In this document: piece after piece, positions 27,201-36,090 of the stretch
Numbering within the stretch: position 1 is the stretch's first letter
Layout of the letters: each line of letters opens with the position of its first letter
Assembly: GCF_003015185.1 (NCBI RefSeq)
Contig: NZ_CP027860.1
Location: 2,232,001 to 2,296,000, forward strand
Length of the DNA: 64,000 bases
Direction of reading: 5' to 3'
Source of the DNA: Ahniella affigens
Lineage (GTDB): Bacteria; Pseudomonadota; Gammaproteobacteria; Xanthomonadales; Ahniellaceae
Made by a program: the position numbers and the translations under genes
The notes under the pieces: model-generated
Database searches by the model: none
Told to the model about the DNA's origin: nothing
Seen by the model: only the letters and a program-made list of their open reading frames with translations

Positions 27201-27221
27201 CTGTAGTTACTACAGAGTCAA
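27201..27221 (-). promoter_or_regulatory. MerR-type operator/promoter (copy 2)
   Basis: CTGTAGT-T-ACTACAG (27201-27215) is a perfect 7-bp inverted repeat. TTGACT on the minus strand (27221..27216) is the -35. This is the usual operator of CadR/PbrR/ZntR-type regulators. It lies 3 bp before the MerR ATG at 27225 and now faces only the broken CDF copy. Confidence 0.75.
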
Positions 27222-27224
27222 GAC

Positions 27225-27659
27225 ATGAAAATTGGCGAAGCAGCCGCTGCCAGCGGTTGTCATATAGAAACCATTCGGTACTACGAGCGCATCGGACTCC
27301 TGCCGCGGCCAGCGCGCACCGGCGGTGGATACCGCGACTATCACGAGGACGACCTGCGGCGGTTGCGCTTCACGACCCGAGGGCGCGAGCTCGGCTTCAG
27401 CCTTGATGAGATCCGCAGCCTGTTGCAGTTGAGTGACGATCCAAAGTTGTCGTGCGCAGAAGTGGACCATATGGCCCGGCACCACCTCGCCGAAATCCAG
27501 CAGCGGATAAGCGAACTCAGGCGCATGGCAGACGAGCTGCAGCGCACGGTCGCGGCCTGCGGGGGCGGCGAGCGCGCACGATGCGTGATCCTCAATACGC
27601 TTTGGCGGGAACGACCCAACGCCGGCAAGGCCAATAGCCCAAGAGCGATGGTGCCGTGA
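27225..27659 (+). CDS. MerR-family metal-responsive regulator (intact copy)
   Basis: A 144-residue MerR protein. Residues 1-45 are the winged helix-turn-helix (KIGEAAAASGCHIETIRYYE). A long dimerisation helix follows. Metal ligands fit the CadR/PbrR/ZntR group: C77 (KLSCAEVD), and C112 and C120 flanking the loop CGGGERARC. These regulators twist a long-spacer promoter when metal is bound. The likely targets are its own operator and the related one at 26527, hence the intact CDF gene in trans to the broken MerR copy. A stem-loop overlaps its stop. Confidence 0.87.
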   Translation: MKIGEAAAASGCHIETIRYYERIGLLPRPARTGGGYRDYHEDDLRRLRFTTRGRELGFSLDEIRSLLQLSDDPKLSCAEVDHMARHHLAEIQQRISELRRMADELQRTVAACGGGERARCVILNTLWRERPNAGKANSPRAMVP

Positions 27660-27673
27660 CCGTCAGGTCACGG
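27654..27673 (+). terminator. Stem-loop at the merR stop
   Basis: CCGTGACC-GTCA-GGTCACGG is a perfect 8-bp stem that includes the TGA stop. No proper T run follows, so it may be a weak terminator or mRNA-stabilising hairpin. Confidence 0.4.
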
Positions 27674-27979
27674 AACTTCGTTCCACCGATGGATGTCCTT
27701 CTGGTGCAAGCCCGTCGTGCTGGCACGGGTCTTGGCCAACTAACATCCTTCGACTGTCATCTAGTTCCTGCAGAGTCTCTTCGCCGCGGATCGAGAAGCA
27801 AGACCGTGGCAATCACGTCCCGACCTGCAACACCTTTGCCTTGCTGGGTCGGGTGCTGGGCGGGCCCTCGTCTTCAAAAATCGATCGGCAGCGTGAAACT
27901 TTTTCCGGTAGCGCGGGTCTTAGAATCGTTGAAGGAAGTAGACTGCCCACATATCCTTGAGATCAAGCGCAAAACGACC
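27674..27979. other. Gap between merR and small exported protein
   Basis: About 305 bp. The frame of the next gene stays open through it, but the translation has no recognisable style and no good ribosome-binding site. I see no gene or clear operator. Confidence 0.4.
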
Positions 27980-28345
27980 ATGCGTTGCTCCCCGAAAATC
28001 TTGACTTGGCTATGCCTGCTGGCGCTGGTCTTTTGCCAGACCGCAGCGGCCATCAACGCGTGCGGGCCGGTTCAATCCGGGCTGGGTATGGATACAGCGC
28101 ACGCTGCGCCCACGATGCCCTGTCATGGTGCCGGCGAAGATACCGCACGCTGCGATGCTTCCCACTGCGTTGTCGGCCAGGCGCTGTATGACGTCAATGG
28201 CACAGCCTTTGCCGCGCTGCCAATCGCGCCCGATCACTTCGACTGGACATTCAACCGGATCGAGATGCGTATCGCACCGATGTCAGCGCGAGCGCGCGAG
28301 CCGGGGTATCCACCACCTCACTTCCTGGGGCGGCTGCTGATTTAA
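27980..28345 (+). CDS. Small exported Cys/His protein of a third RND locus
   Basis: A 121-residue protein starting at ATG 27980, chosen because it begins a clean signal peptide (ILTWLCLLALVFCQTAAA). The mature part has MPCHGAGEDTARCDASHC, a Cys/His cluster of the type seen in the leaders at 13465 and 23113. It ends in GYPPPHFLGRLLI. It precedes a decayed cusBA remnant, so it was probably the leader of a third efflux operon, here on the plus strand. Ribosome-binding site is weak. Confidence 0.65.
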   Translation: MRCSPKILTWLCLLALVFCQTAAAINACGPVQSGLGMDTAHAAPTMPCHGAGEDTARCDASHCVVGQALYDVNGTAFAALPIAPDHFDWTFNRIEMRIAPMSARAREPGYPPPHFLGRLLI

Positions 28346-28505
28346 GCGCTAAGCCCGGTCGGATGCGCCAAACCTGGGCGCTGAACATCGAATCTTTGTC
28401 CTGCTGTGCATCTGGCGACGCGCGAGCATTCTTGCCGCCGATACCGCCGAACATCCCCCTGCTCGCGATAGGCCACTAGGTCTGTCCAGCTATTGGAGAC
28501 CTCCC

Positions 28506-28850
28506 ATGTCTATTTTCAAATCCACTGTCTTACTGTCGTTGTTGGCGTTGTCAATGTTCGTCCACGAAGCTGATGCCCGGTCGTCGCGCCAATCAGTGGG
28601 CCGCGTCACCCACGCCCATGGTGACGTTGTCGAACTACGGGTCTTTGATGGCTCACCAGCTGTAGGTGCTCTCTATGACCTTCGGCGCCGCCGGGCGCAC
28701 AATCCCAAACGCGTTCCATTGACCCCAGTCGCCCCCGTGGCACAGGTGCGCGTCACCGAGGTCATCGACGACAATCTCGTGCGGGCCGAAGTCGTCGAGG
28801 GCTCCGCCCGGCGCCGAGATCGGGCGTTTCCTTCGGCTGAGACCCCTTAG
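28506..28850 (+). CDS. Small exported protein, paralog of 5068-5478
   Basis: A 114-residue exported protein: signal peptide VLLSLLALSMFVHEADA, then a basic beta-rich region (VGRVTHAHGDVVELRVFDG, VAQVRVTEVIDDNLVRAEVVEG). The C-terminal half aligns by eye with the small exported protein at the end of the cus operon. It stands between the leader at 27980 and the cusBA remnant. Function unknown. It has probably outlived the pump it accompanied. Confidence 0.6.
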   Translation: MSIFKSTVLLSLLALSMFVHEADARSSRQSVGRVTHAHGDVVELRVFDGSPAVGALYDLRRRRAHNPKRVPLTPVAPVAQVRVTEVIDDNLVRAEVVEGSARRRDRAFPSAETP

Positions 28851-28861
28851 GCCGCTGCATT

Positions 28862-30103
28862 GCATGCCCTGACGAGAGTACTTGGCACTGCGCCGCACGC
28901 AATCGAGCGGCTTGGCTGAGGTCCGAGATGCGGCCCGCCAGCGGCTCGGGCTGCTCGGCATGAGCGAGGCGCAGATCCGCGCTGTCGAACACGCCAAGCT
29001 GGCGCAGACCCGAATCAGCGTGGTCGCCCGCGACGGACATCGAGCACGTGGTCAAATCGGTTCCCGGAGTCAGCTCGGCACACGCTAAGTGCCTGACCGG
29101 CGGACGCTACATCGATATCGACATCGACCGTGCTGCGGCGGCGCGCCAGGGCATGAGCGTGGCTGGCGTGCAGTCGATCGTGTCGACCGCCATCGGTGGC
29201 GAGACGATCGGGTAAACCACCGAAGGTCGGCGGCGATTTCCGATTAGCGTGCGTTTTCCCCGTGAGCTGCGCGACAGCGTCAGCAAGCTCCGCAATCTGC
29301 CGCTGCTATCGCCAACCGGTGCGCAGCTGACACTGGGTAGCCTGACAAAAGTCCGCATCACTAATGGACCACCGATGCTGCGCAGCGAGAACGCCCGACT
29401 GAATGCGTGGGTCTACGTCGATATTCGCGGTCGAGACCTTGCTTCGGTCGTGCATGATCTACGCACCAAGGTGGCTCAAAATGTGGTCCTGCCCGCAGGA
29501 GTTTCCGTCGCATGGTCGGGCCAATTCGAGTATCTGGAACGCGCCGCAGCCAAGATGCGCGTCGTCGTTCCCTCGACGCTCGCGATCATCTTCGTGCTGC
29601 TGTACTTGACCTTCCGGCGCCTGGACGAAGCGGCACTCATCCTGCTCAGCGTTCCGTTTGCGCTGATCGGCGGATTTTGGCTGCTTTATGCCCTCGGTCA
29701 CGCGCTGTCCATCGCCAGCGCCGTCGGCTTCATCGCACTTGCCGGCGTTGCCGCCGAATTTGGCGTCATCATGCTGCTGTACTTGAAACAGGCTTGGGAA
29801 TCGCGACTGGCCAGCGGCGAAACTGCCACCACCGAAACGCTACTCGCCGCGATCCAGGAAGGTGCTGTACAGCGCGTGCGCCCTAAGGCCATGACTGTCG
29901 CGGTCATCATCGCTGGCTTGCTGCCGATCATGGTTGGCACCGGTACTGGCTCCGAAGTCACGCAGCGCATTGCCGCGCCCATGGTCGGCGGCATGATCAG
30001 CGCGCCGTTGTTGTCGATGCTCGTGATGCCGGTGGCGTACCGACCGCTGCGGCGGCGCCAAACCGCGTGCAAACGCCCGGACCCACAGATATCCACGCAG
30101 TGA
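28862..30103 (+). pseudogene. Collapsed cusB-cusA remnant
   Basis: Codons from about 28882 to 29030 encode SSGLAEVRDAARQRLGLLG and MSEAQIRAVEHAK, a piece of a CusB hairpin domain. Then, in another frame from about 29033, the sequence becomes CusA: IEHVVKSVPGVSSAHAKCL, GGRYIDIDIDRAA, an in-frame TAA at 29213, and an open C-terminal part from about 29219 to 30103 (SGQFEYLERAAAK, VGFIALAGVAAEFGVIML, GTGTGSEVTQRIAAPMVGG). About 700 codons of CusA and most of CusB have been lost in one or more deletions. The retained part is CusA-like rather than CzcA-like. It cannot encode a working pump. Confidence 0.8.
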
Positions 30104-30553
30104 AAGGTTGGCGGTCGAGTCGCCCGAAATCGTTCGGGAACTCGCAACCAAAAAGCCCCCCTCAGCTTGCTCCGGGAGTTCAAGAGCAACCGACTTCACC
30201 GCGAACGGCGGTCCCGCAAGTTGACTGATGGCGAGTATCTCTTAAAAGGACAGCGAACCGCTCAAATACATAGGCAGATGAGGCAGTTTTCGGCGGTTAA
30301 TCAATCACCTAACAATCCCATTGCGGGAAATCGCGCATTTACCGGCAGAGCCTCCCATTGGCTGAACCAGCTGCCATCGGCGCCGATCGATGGCAGTGGA
30401 TGGCGCGCGAGGGAATTTGCGCCGGCTACATGGTGGGGCGTTGATCGTGTTTGCGTGTTTCGTTCCACCGTCTCATGGAGGCTCCTCGGATGTGCTGGAC
30501 AAACGGGGAGCTGCAAGAACGGTTGACATCCCAATTGCGGCGGCCACACGGAA
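30104..30553. other. Gap at the metal island / defence region boundary
   Basis: About 450 bp with no gene I can support. A short perfect hairpin CCCGAA-ATCG-TTCGGG occurs at 30123-30138 but without a T run. Base composition shifts here, and this may be an old junction. Confidence 0.35.
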
Positions 30554-30946
30554 TCACTCTCTGGCGATTTCCCACACCATCGGCAAAGCGTTCTTGCCGA
30601 GAATCGCGCAGTCGATGCAAGTGACTAATTCCGGTCCACCTTGACCAGCGATCAACTTGAACACCATGTTGGCGCGCAGCGACCGACCGTTGCTCAATAC
30701 CTTGAGTTCGTAGAAGGGCAGGGAAGCAGCACCCCGCTGTGGGCCAAAAGAGACGTCAACAGTGTCAGGCACTCCGGCTGCCAAGTACGTGAGTTGGCCT
30801 TTGCCATCTTCTTTCAGAGTGACTTCGGCAGATGGCTTACCCTTGCCATTGAGGCTGATGAGCCGTGTTGGATCCCATCGACCGAAAATGTGCCAACACA
30901 GCATCAAAAACGATGTAATCAAGACAGCAGCGTAGACCCTTTGCAT
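30554..30946 (-). CDS. Hypothetical single-helix exported or anchored protein
   Basis: A 130-residue protein from ATG 30946 (AAGGAAT upstream; an in-frame ATG at 30976 is less well placed). One hydrophobic helix near the N-terminus (VYAAVLITSFLMLCWHIFG) precedes a soluble domain with DPTRLISLNGKGKPSAEVTL and a Cys pair (TCIDCAILG). I do not recognise the family. It stands alone upstream of the NERD-helicase operon on the same strand. Confidence 0.55.
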   Translation of the reverse strand: MQRVYAAVLITSFLMLCWHIFGRWDPTRLISLNGKGKPSAEVTLKEDGKGQLTYLAAGVPDTVDVSFGPQRGAASLPFYELKVLSNGRSLRANMVFKLIAGQGGPELVTCIDCAILGKNALPMVWEIARE

Positions 30947-31164
30947 TTGACTATTCCTTGTACCCGGATGAATCATCTGACTCTACCGGACTGGTCTGCA
31001 GGCGCGTCGAAAAACGCGCATTGAACTACCGTAACGGCCATCCGGTGCCCGCGCTTACTTCGAGCCATTGCCAGGTCGCCGAGTACTCAGATACGTGCGC
31101 TTCCAGGCCAATCTCAATTGAAGTCGGCGAAACGACACAGCGGACGAGCACCGAGAACGTTGCC

Positions 31165-33690
31165 CTATGGCAGCATATAGATACCCTTCGAAACCTTTTT
31201 CACGATGCGCTTTATCGACAGGGCCCCAAATGCGCTCGCGATCGCGATCCGCCACTCCCGGTCGCTGGTGTCGTCGGGGAGCGGTACCTGTGGCCGAATG
31301 CGATCAGCCAATTTGTTCACGACGAATGTTTCGCCAGGCGGGGCGCGCACCAGGTCGGCCTGGACGCAGGCAGCCGCTGCCCGATAGAGCAGCGTTGTTC
31401 CGGTCGGTAGCGGTGGTAAACCCAACGCCTTGTGGCGCGCATTGCTACGAGCATGAGCTGAAATGGCCAAGACAAAGAGCGCCAAGGGCAGGGCCCGGAT
31501 CGAACTCCAATCGGGTGTCTCGGAACCCAATGACGAGAGCGCCGCATCAATCTGAACCAAACGATTCAAGAGTTCCGGCGACGGCCTCGGGACCCGAGGC
31601 CGGAGTTCACCGGCGCAGGCAAGACATTCAAACTTCGTTCGCGTATGCGGCATCACCATTTTGCAACGCGCACAAGATTGTGCGAGCAAGGGGCCGATGC
31701 AGGTGCCTCCAGGATACGGGTCATCCAACTGCTCAAAATAGGCAAAGAACTCGCGTCGAGACTTGGCGTACCAGAAGTAGACGGGCGCTGAGTGCTGGCT
31801 GGTCAGAAATCCACGCCAATAGCGCCGTGGATCGTCCGTATCTTCGAGCTCGAGCACCCAAGCGCCCCACTTGGCAGACCAACCCAACGCGACGGTGCGC
31901 AATGGCTCAAATCGGGCCGCGCTTTCAGCTCGCACGATAGACGCCGCCGCCGAGTGGTGACGGGCCTTAGTCAATCGTTCACGGGTCTTGGGCGACTCAG
32001 TCAGCGCGTTCTGGAACAGACCCGCCGGGCGCCAAGCCAATCCCTCGCAATCGAACAGGGCAATACAGACCGTTGTCGCACGCGAATAGGCACAGAACAA
32101 CTCCTCATCGGTCAGTGAATGCGCATCAGCAATGACGACCGCAGGCGATTCCATTCCGCGAAATCGAGCCGCAGTCTCGACATCAATACTTCGGCCCGCC
32201 AATCGAGCAGTCATCGCGAGCTTGCTGACCGAACTGGTCAAGACCACAATGTCGCGCTCGCTCATTCCCTCTTTGATTAGTTTGTCGATGCAGGATTCAA
32301 GCTCGGTAGGCGAGGGGTCCAAGATGCGTTCCTGCAGCGTGTCCTCGGCCGGCGCGCGCGACGAGCTCACTTGGTAGCTCGGCTTGGCGATATCGATCAA
32401 GCGATCGGTGATCGCGCGTGGCATCCGCGCGACCTGGGTCAGCAAGTAGGAATCCGATGCCCCGACAATTGTCTGGATTTCGGCTAATCCGGCCCCCTCG
32501 CGCTCGAAACAGAAACGCTGGGTCTCGTCGCAGAACGCAGTGGCCGGTCCCGACCCAACGGACCTAATCAAGAGTTCAAGCCAGGCAGGGCGGAACGCTT
32601 GTGCCTCGTCGACCACCAACGCGTCGAAACGTGGAAGCGCGCTCTTCGCCAGGGCCGCTGATAAGTCACTCAAACATTCGTGGTCGAACCAATCCCGAGT
32701 GTCAGTGACCGGACAGCGCTTAAGAACGCGACGTGCATCAGCGCAGTACTTGTGCCAGTGCGTGGCCAAGCAATTCGGGCCGAGGCTAGCCAGCTGCTCA
32801 CGAAGGCGGTCCGCGAGCCGCGCGTTGAATGTCACAACCAGCACCCGCTTGTTCTGGCGCGAGAGCATCCGCACCAATTCGATGGCCAACAGGGTTTTGC
32901 CCGTTCCTGGCCAACCCGTGACAACATTCCGCTGATTTCGGCCGAGATGCTGCAAGGCGCTCGCCTGTTCAGGTGTCAGGCGCAACCAGAATTCGCGATC
33001 CGTCGCAGCGCGCGCTGCCCACATGGGGCTGCCATCAAAGGCTGGACACAAGGCGTCCAGGATCTGATTCAAGCGGAGATCGCCTAACGCCCCAACCCTC
33101 AAGGCTCGCCGCCAGTATGCCATCAGGTCAATGACTTGTTCTCGCATTTTCGGTAACGCGCTCTGATCAATCACGATCCGTCTCGGCGACCCCATAGAGC
33201 GGTCAACCAGCCCGGGCCCGAGCGCCGCGTCCGGGAACACGCTGTGCGGGAACACCAAACCATATCCGATTTTGACATTCACGCCGGTGCCGCCGAGCCA
33301 GCGGGCCAATCCATGGACGTTGTGCCGGGTTTGTCGAAGCACATCGACGTCTGTGCCGCACGTGACTCGCGCGAAAGCCGCACCGTGAATCGTGTAGCGA
33401 CCTGACTTCACTTCCAATGCCAAAAGGCCATGGTCCGGGTGAAGAATCAGAAAGTCGATCTCGCCTGTGGGCGCATAGTTGGGATCTACGGATCGGACCG
33501 CCGCACTCAGCCAAGGCAGACTGTGGATGACGACGAAGTCGTCCGGGAGTTGAGACTTGAGAAGATAGAAGACGCTGTACTCGCCGGGTGGCGCGTCAGC
33601 CTGGATTGGTCCACCCGCCGGAATCATGCGGGCCATCAGTGCGTCTGCCCTATGCCAGTCAAGGTTGCCAACACGACGTTCATTCGCCAA
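31165..33690 (-). CDS. NERD-domain superfamily 1-type helicase with C-terminal Zn-ribbon
   Basis: An 841-residue protein read from a TTG at 33690, 15 bp after the upstream gene's stop; the start is not certain. Residues 35-130 look like a NERD (nuclease-related) domain with the active-site pattern EIDFLILHPDHGLLALEVKSG (D79, E93xK95). A UvrD/REP-like helicase core follows: Walker A GWPGTGKTLL at 259-268, motif Ia TFNARLADRL, and Walker B LVVDEAQAF around 358-365. Near residues 670-700 there is a four-Cys ribbon (CARCK ... CLACAGEL). This combination suggests a DNA or RNA remodelling nuclease-helicase. It is the last gene of a three-gene operon, a layout common for anti-phage systems; function is not demonstrated. 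Confidence 0.82.
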   Translation of the reverse strand: MANERRVGNLDWHRADALMARMIPAGGPIQADAPPGEYSVFYLLKSQLPDDFVVIHSLPWLSAAVRSVDPNYAPTGEIDFLILHPDHGLLALEVKSGRYTIHGAAFARVTCGTDVDVLRQTRHNVHGLARWLGGTGVNVKIGYGLVFPHSVFPDAALGPGLVDRSMGSPRRIVIDQSALPKMREQVIDLMAYWRRALRVGALGDLRLNQILDALCPAFDGSPMWAARAATDREFWLRLTPEQASALQHLGRNQRNVVTGWPGTGKTLLAIELVRMLSRQNKRVLVVTFNARLADRLREQLASLGPNCLATHWHKYCADARRVLKRCPVTDTRDWFDHECLSDLSAALAKSALPRFDALVVDEAQAFRPAWLELLIRSVGSGPATAFCDETQRFCFEREGAGLAEIQTIVGASDSYLLTQVARMPRAITDRLIDIAKPSYQVSSSRAPAEDTLQERILDPSPTELESCIDKLIKEGMSERDIVVLTSSVSKLAMTARLAGRSIDVETAARFRGMESPAVVIADAHSLTDEELFCAYSRATTVCIALFDCEGLAWRPAGLFQNALTESPKTRERLTKARHHSAAASIVRAESAARFEPLRTVALGWSAKWGAWVLELEDTDDPRRYWRGFLTSQHSAPVYFWYAKSRREFFAYFEQLDDPYPGGTCIGPLLAQSCARCKMVMPHTRTKFECLACAGELRPRVPRPSPELLNRLVQIDAALSSLGSETPDWSSIRALPLALFVLAISAHARSNARHKALGLPPLPTGTTLLYRAAAACVQADLVRAPPGETFVVNKLADRIRPQVPLPDDTSDREWRIAIASAFGALSIKRIVKKVSKGIYMLP

Positions 33691-33705
33691 TGCGCCATGA
33701 TCCGA

Positions 33706-34047
33706 CTATTCGTCATCTTCGCTGTCCGGATCCACTGCCAGCAACTGCGATAGCGCTTCCTGGATCGACTCCAGCTTGCTTATCATGTCTGACACCTGAT
33801 CATCGAGGTCGGCGGCCAGTTCAAGCAGGTCACCGATCTTGCTTCGCGCCCCCTCATTGAGGGCGGCCACGGCCAGTTGATGCAACCGAAGCAAATCCGT
33901 GCGGAGCTGCAGCGGGCGGCCACCTTGCCCGTCTTTGAAATCATCCCTCAGCTGATCAACCGTATCAACCGCTTGCAACAACGCGAGCGTGTCGAATTCT
34001 TGGTCCGAAAGGCGGTTCTTCGCGGGTTTGTTTTTACGCTGTGTCAT
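33706..34047 (-). CDS. Small helical protein between two larger operon genes
   Basis: A 113-residue, acidic, mostly helical protein with a GGGGGT ribosome-binding site. The N-terminus is basic (TQRKNKPAKNR), the middle and end are heptad-rich (DLLELAADLDDQVSDMISKLESIQEALSQLL), suggesting a coiled coil, and the tail is DPDSEDDE. No known family. Its place, 48 bp after the 566-residue gene and 15 bp before the helicase, suggests an adaptor or regulator of those two. Confidence 0.65.
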   Translation of the reverse strand: MTQRKNKPAKNRLSDQEFDTLALLQAVDTVDQLRDDFKDGQGGRPLQLRTDLLRLHQLAVAALNEGARSKIGDLLELAADLDDQVSDMISKLESIQEALSQLLAVDPDSEDDE

Positions 34048-34095
34048 GGTCCGACCCCCAAATCCTCGGTCAATATCGTTACGCGCCAGAGTTAT

Positions 34096-35796
34096 CTAGA
34101 ATGCTTCCGGGAGAATTGCCTGGATTTCGGTGAGGCTCGCATGCAGTTCTGTCGCGAGTGCCTCGATGTGCCCTCTCGGCGACTTGAACTCCTTCAACAA
34201 CTGGCGACGCATCTCGGTCGCTTCGTTGCCTCCCGTATGAGCGGAGAGCTTCGATCGCAGTTGCTGAAGCTGCTCCAGCGGGGCCACGAGTTCGCGGGCA
34301 CGCTCGTCATCGACACTAAGTCCAATCAGCGCCTCGCGTAGCCACCTGATAGAACGCCAACTTTTGTCTTCGGGGCGTCCCAGCGTCTTGGCCAATTTCT
34401 TCAACGCACCATGATCGAGCCCTTCAACAACGACCTTGGTCAAGTCGATGATGACGTCATCCCAAGGCTTGAGCGCGGCCGTGAGCGGGTAGTTCACATG
34501 GTCGAGCAATTCAGGCTGCTTGAGACGGAACCAATGCGGGCATTCACGATGGAGTCGAGCCAGCAAGGCCTTCAAATCGCGCAGTCCATTAGGTTCCGTG
34601 TCTGGTCTTCCCTCGAAGTCACTGACGAACGCACGCTTTGAGATGGTCCCTTTTGGAGGCTCATTAAACGACTTCCAGTAGCGCTGCTCGGCGATCGGTA
34701 GGTTCCCCAGGTAGACGATGTACGTCTGAACTTGTGCAGCTTCGTTGACGTCGTAGGTCTTCAGCGACCACGCGTTGCGACAGCTCAGCGTGCGGTCAGT
34801 CAAGCGGTATTTTTCTCGATCAGCCTTGTACTTGTCGAGTACTTGTGACTTGAAGAACACCGGTGAGGTTTCATAGGGAGCTCTGGAATCTGGCTCAAAA
34901 TAGCTTGCCAGCGCGTCAGGCGAGCAGCTGCATTCGACGACCTGATCATTCTTCCTATCCTGGACCAGGAACGTCTCGTACTCCTCGGCTGCGTGGACTC
35001 GAGCGTACGCTAACTCCCCTAGTTCACGAGCCGATCTCGCTGGCGCAACAAACTGTACACCACGAAAGCACGAAGCCTTCTCATAGATTGCGAACTTGCA
35101 TACCAAGGTCCTTTCATCATCCGTGTACCTCTTGATGCGATTCGGATCGAATGGTATGTCGAATGTTGGTAGCCACGCACAATCAAACATTTGCGCGAGA
35201 CAAGCATTGGTACTTGCAAGATAGGCCTCGAGCACCTTTCCATCGATCCACACCAGTGTCGCCATGTCGTCGGCTGAAAGGCGATGCTCAATCACACCCG
35301 CAATTTCCTCAATATCGCCCTCATCATCCAGCCGGCACCAAGCCATTCGCTCTTCGAGCCAATGCAATCCGTGGGCGATGGTGATGTCCTGTGACAACTC
35401 GAAGTAGGTCTTTTGGCCAATTCGTCCATCAAAAGATCGGCCGAAAACCAGTTGGGTCGCGCCTTGCAATGGCTCTGGCTGCTGGTCGTCCCAAGGTGTA
35501 TGCCGTTCGATGCGAGCGCCATCTCCGCCGCCATAAACCAGGCCACAAGTGGCTGCGTCGAAGGGGTTGGCACTCCATTCTGTCAGCCTGTCCCAGGAGC
35601 GTTCGATGTTCGTCGCCGGTACACTCACCGCATGCACGAAGATCGATGAAGTGCCTAGAGAAGAAGCATATAACGCTACGCGTTCACTGCTGCGCTGCAT
35701 GCGCAGCCACTTAAAGAACTCAAGGGACTCAAGGTCAGTTGCATTCCCTGCTCGATGGCCTATTTGCCATATCACATCCAGCTTCATGGTAGCCAT
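34096..35796 (-). CDS. Large protein of unknown function heading the NERD-helicase operon
   Basis: About 566 residues from ATG 35796 (another ATG at 35787). I do not recognise it. The N-terminal third includes IWQIGHRAGNATDLESLEF and FVHAVSVPATNIERSWDRL. The middle has a Cys/Trp-rich section with HTPWDDQQPEPLQGATQLVFG and WLEERMAWCRLDDEGDIEEI. The last ~100 residues are helical with Leu/Arg repeats (LEQLQQLRSKLSAHTGGNEA). It could be a sensor or effector, and is the most novel component of the three-gene unit. Confidence 0.7.
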   Translation of the reverse strand: MATMKLDVIWQIGHRAGNATDLESLEFFKWLRMQRSSERVALYASSLGTSSIFVHAVSVPATNIERSWDRLTEWSANPFDAATCGLVYGGGDGARIERHTPWDDQQPEPLQGATQLVFGRSFDGRIGQKTYFELSQDITIAHGLHWLEERMAWCRLDDEGDIEEIAGVIEHRLSADDMATLVWIDGKVLEAYLASTNACLAQMFDCAWLPTFDIPFDPNRIKRYTDDERTLVCKFAIYEKASCFRGVQFVAPARSARELGELAYARVHAAEEYETFLVQDRKNDQVVECSCSPDALASYFEPDSRAPYETSPVFFKSQVLDKYKADREKYRLTDRTLSCRNAWSLKTYDVNEAAQVQTYIVYLGNLPIAEQRYWKSFNEPPKGTISKRAFVSDFEGRPDTEPNGLRDLKALLARLHRECPHWFRLKQPELLDHVNYPLTAALKPWDDVIIDLTKVVVEGLDHGALKKLAKTLGRPEDKSWRSIRWLREALIGLSVDDERARELVAPLEQLQQLRSKLSAHTGGNEATEMRRQLLKEFKSPRGHIEALATELHASLTEIQAILPEAF

Positions 35797-36090
35797 AGTG
35801 TGAGGTGATTTTTTGGGACCCAATTGCTTACCGAGTTTGCGATGTAATCCTTACAACCGCAAGAACGCTTTTCAGTTTTCTGATGCCGAGCCAGTATGGG
35901 CTTGCGCCGTGCTCAGACGATGTCCCCTCGCAACACGCTGGGTGACATGGTAGCCGCTTGCTGCTCTTCCTCGGCCATCGTACTGCGGCGCTGGCCGGGT
36001 TTCGATTTGATCTTGTTTCAGACTTCCAAGCAGATGGCATCCTGGAGAACGATTTCGCGTGGCAGTTTCGCGACCAAAATGGCTAGCGCG
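35797..36090. other. Promoter gap of the NERD-helicase operon
   Basis: About 294 bp. It lies between the start of the leftward three-gene operon and the end of the leftward recombinase-like gene, so it must carry the operon's promoter. No gene recognised. Confidence 0.4.

Noticed and set aside
27656..27979. N-terminal extension of the small exported protein to 27656
   Set aside because: It would overlap the merR stop and give a 108-residue leader with no signal-peptide character; the clean signal begins at 27980.
30123..30138. Hairpin CCCGAA-ATCG-TTCGGG as a terminator
   Set aside because: No T run on either strand.
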